The translations under genes were made by a program, and so were the position numbers. The notes under the pieces are model-generated. The model was not told the origin of the DNA. It saw only the letters and a program-made list of their open reading frames with translations, and made no database searches. Positions 63,873-64,000 of a DNA stretch of 64,000 nt are shown here, one piece after another. Positions within the stretch are counted from its first letter, which is position 1. Each line of letters opens with the position of its first letter. Source of the stretch: Chromobacterium alticapitis (lineage in GTDB: Bacteria > Pseudomonadota > Gammaproteobacteria > Burkholderiales > Chromobacteriaceae); contig NZ_PQWB01000097.1 in the NCBI RefSeq assembly GCF_002924365.1, forward strand, positions 1-64,000, given 5' to 3'.

Positions 63873-64000
63873 CAGTAGTTCTTTCTCAGATCCATGCCGC
63901 GATACAGGCCAGCCACCTGATCGGCATAACCGTTGAACATCAGGGTTTTGCGCTTGAAGAACTCGCCTATGCGACGCTCGGATGCCTGGCTCCAGCGCGG
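63872..64000 (-). CDS. msrP: MsrP periplasmic methionine sulfoxide reductase, C-terminal 42 residues
   Basis: Partial: the gene enters from the right edge. The end [20 protein letters not shown] then [17 protein letters not shown] is the conserved C-terminus of the molybdopterin enzyme MsrP (YedY). With MsrQ it repairs oxidised methionine in periplasmic proteins. Confidence 0.92.
   Translation of the reverse strand, partial: PRWSQASERRIGEFFKRKTLMFNGYADQVAGLYRGMDLRKNY

Overview
The window is 64 kb of high-GC, densely coded bacterial chromosome. Gene content and order (pilMNOPQ-aroK-aroB, a rplU-rpmA-obgE block beside ispB, a membrane-free EIIA-HPr-EI phosphotransferase cluster, ftrABCD iron uptake, a heptosyltransferase-type LPS core cluster, msrPQ) fit a betaproteobacterium of the Neisseriales. 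A Chromobacterium-like organism is the best guess. This is inferred from gene content; no database search was run.

Layout. 1-11.8 kb: an exported Lys/Ala/His repeat protein, a RquA-like rhodoquinone enzyme, exonuclease III, oligopeptidase A, a gamma-carbonic-anhydrase-like protein, an RDD protein, a chemoreceptor, an aspartate-type APC permease, and a divergent pair of Tpx and a Tat-exported superoxide dismutase followed by a HAD hydrolase. 12-17.4 kb: a minus-strand SMC/MukE/kleisin operon of the Mks/Wadjet superfamily with no adjacent JetD-type nuclease and an extra 72-residue gene. 17.5-19.4 kb: an M14-type deacylase, an Ivy-type lysozyme inhibitor and an overlapping DUF333 lipoprotein. 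19.5-22.6 kb: a basic amino acid ABC transporter. 23-26.3 kb: obgE-rpmA-rplU, divergent ispB, and tRNA-Arg(CCT). 26.3-27.8 kb: two fused, decayed IS remnants abutting the 3' stub of a LysR gene. 27.8-38.5 kb: LpxO, PBP1A, pilMNOPQ, aroKB and a FimV-like mini-protein. 38.5-46.8 kb: an LPS core/export operon ending in msbA. 46.9-51 kb: ptsI, ptsH, EIIA(Man) and cysG. 51-57.2 kb: a PAS/GAF/GGDEF diguanylate cyclase, DUF3025, YihY, WrbA, a 132-bp MITE, a gene-free stretch rich in palindromes, and an AraC regulator divergent from an Fsr-type MFS pump. 58.5-64 kb: Fur-box-led ftrABCD, an orphan solute-binding protein, YbaK, MsrQ and the end of MsrP.

Themes. Much of the window is envelope biology: peptidoglycan synthesis, type IV pilus assembly, LPS core building and flipping, lipid A hydroxylation, lysozyme defence, and periplasmic oxidative repair (Tat-SOD, MsrPQ). 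The most unusual block is the nuclease-less SMC operon at 12-17.4 kb. Mobile DNA is limited to remnants (IS1595, IS5 and a MITE with IS5-type ends) and REP-like palindromes; no prophage or CRISPR array was seen.
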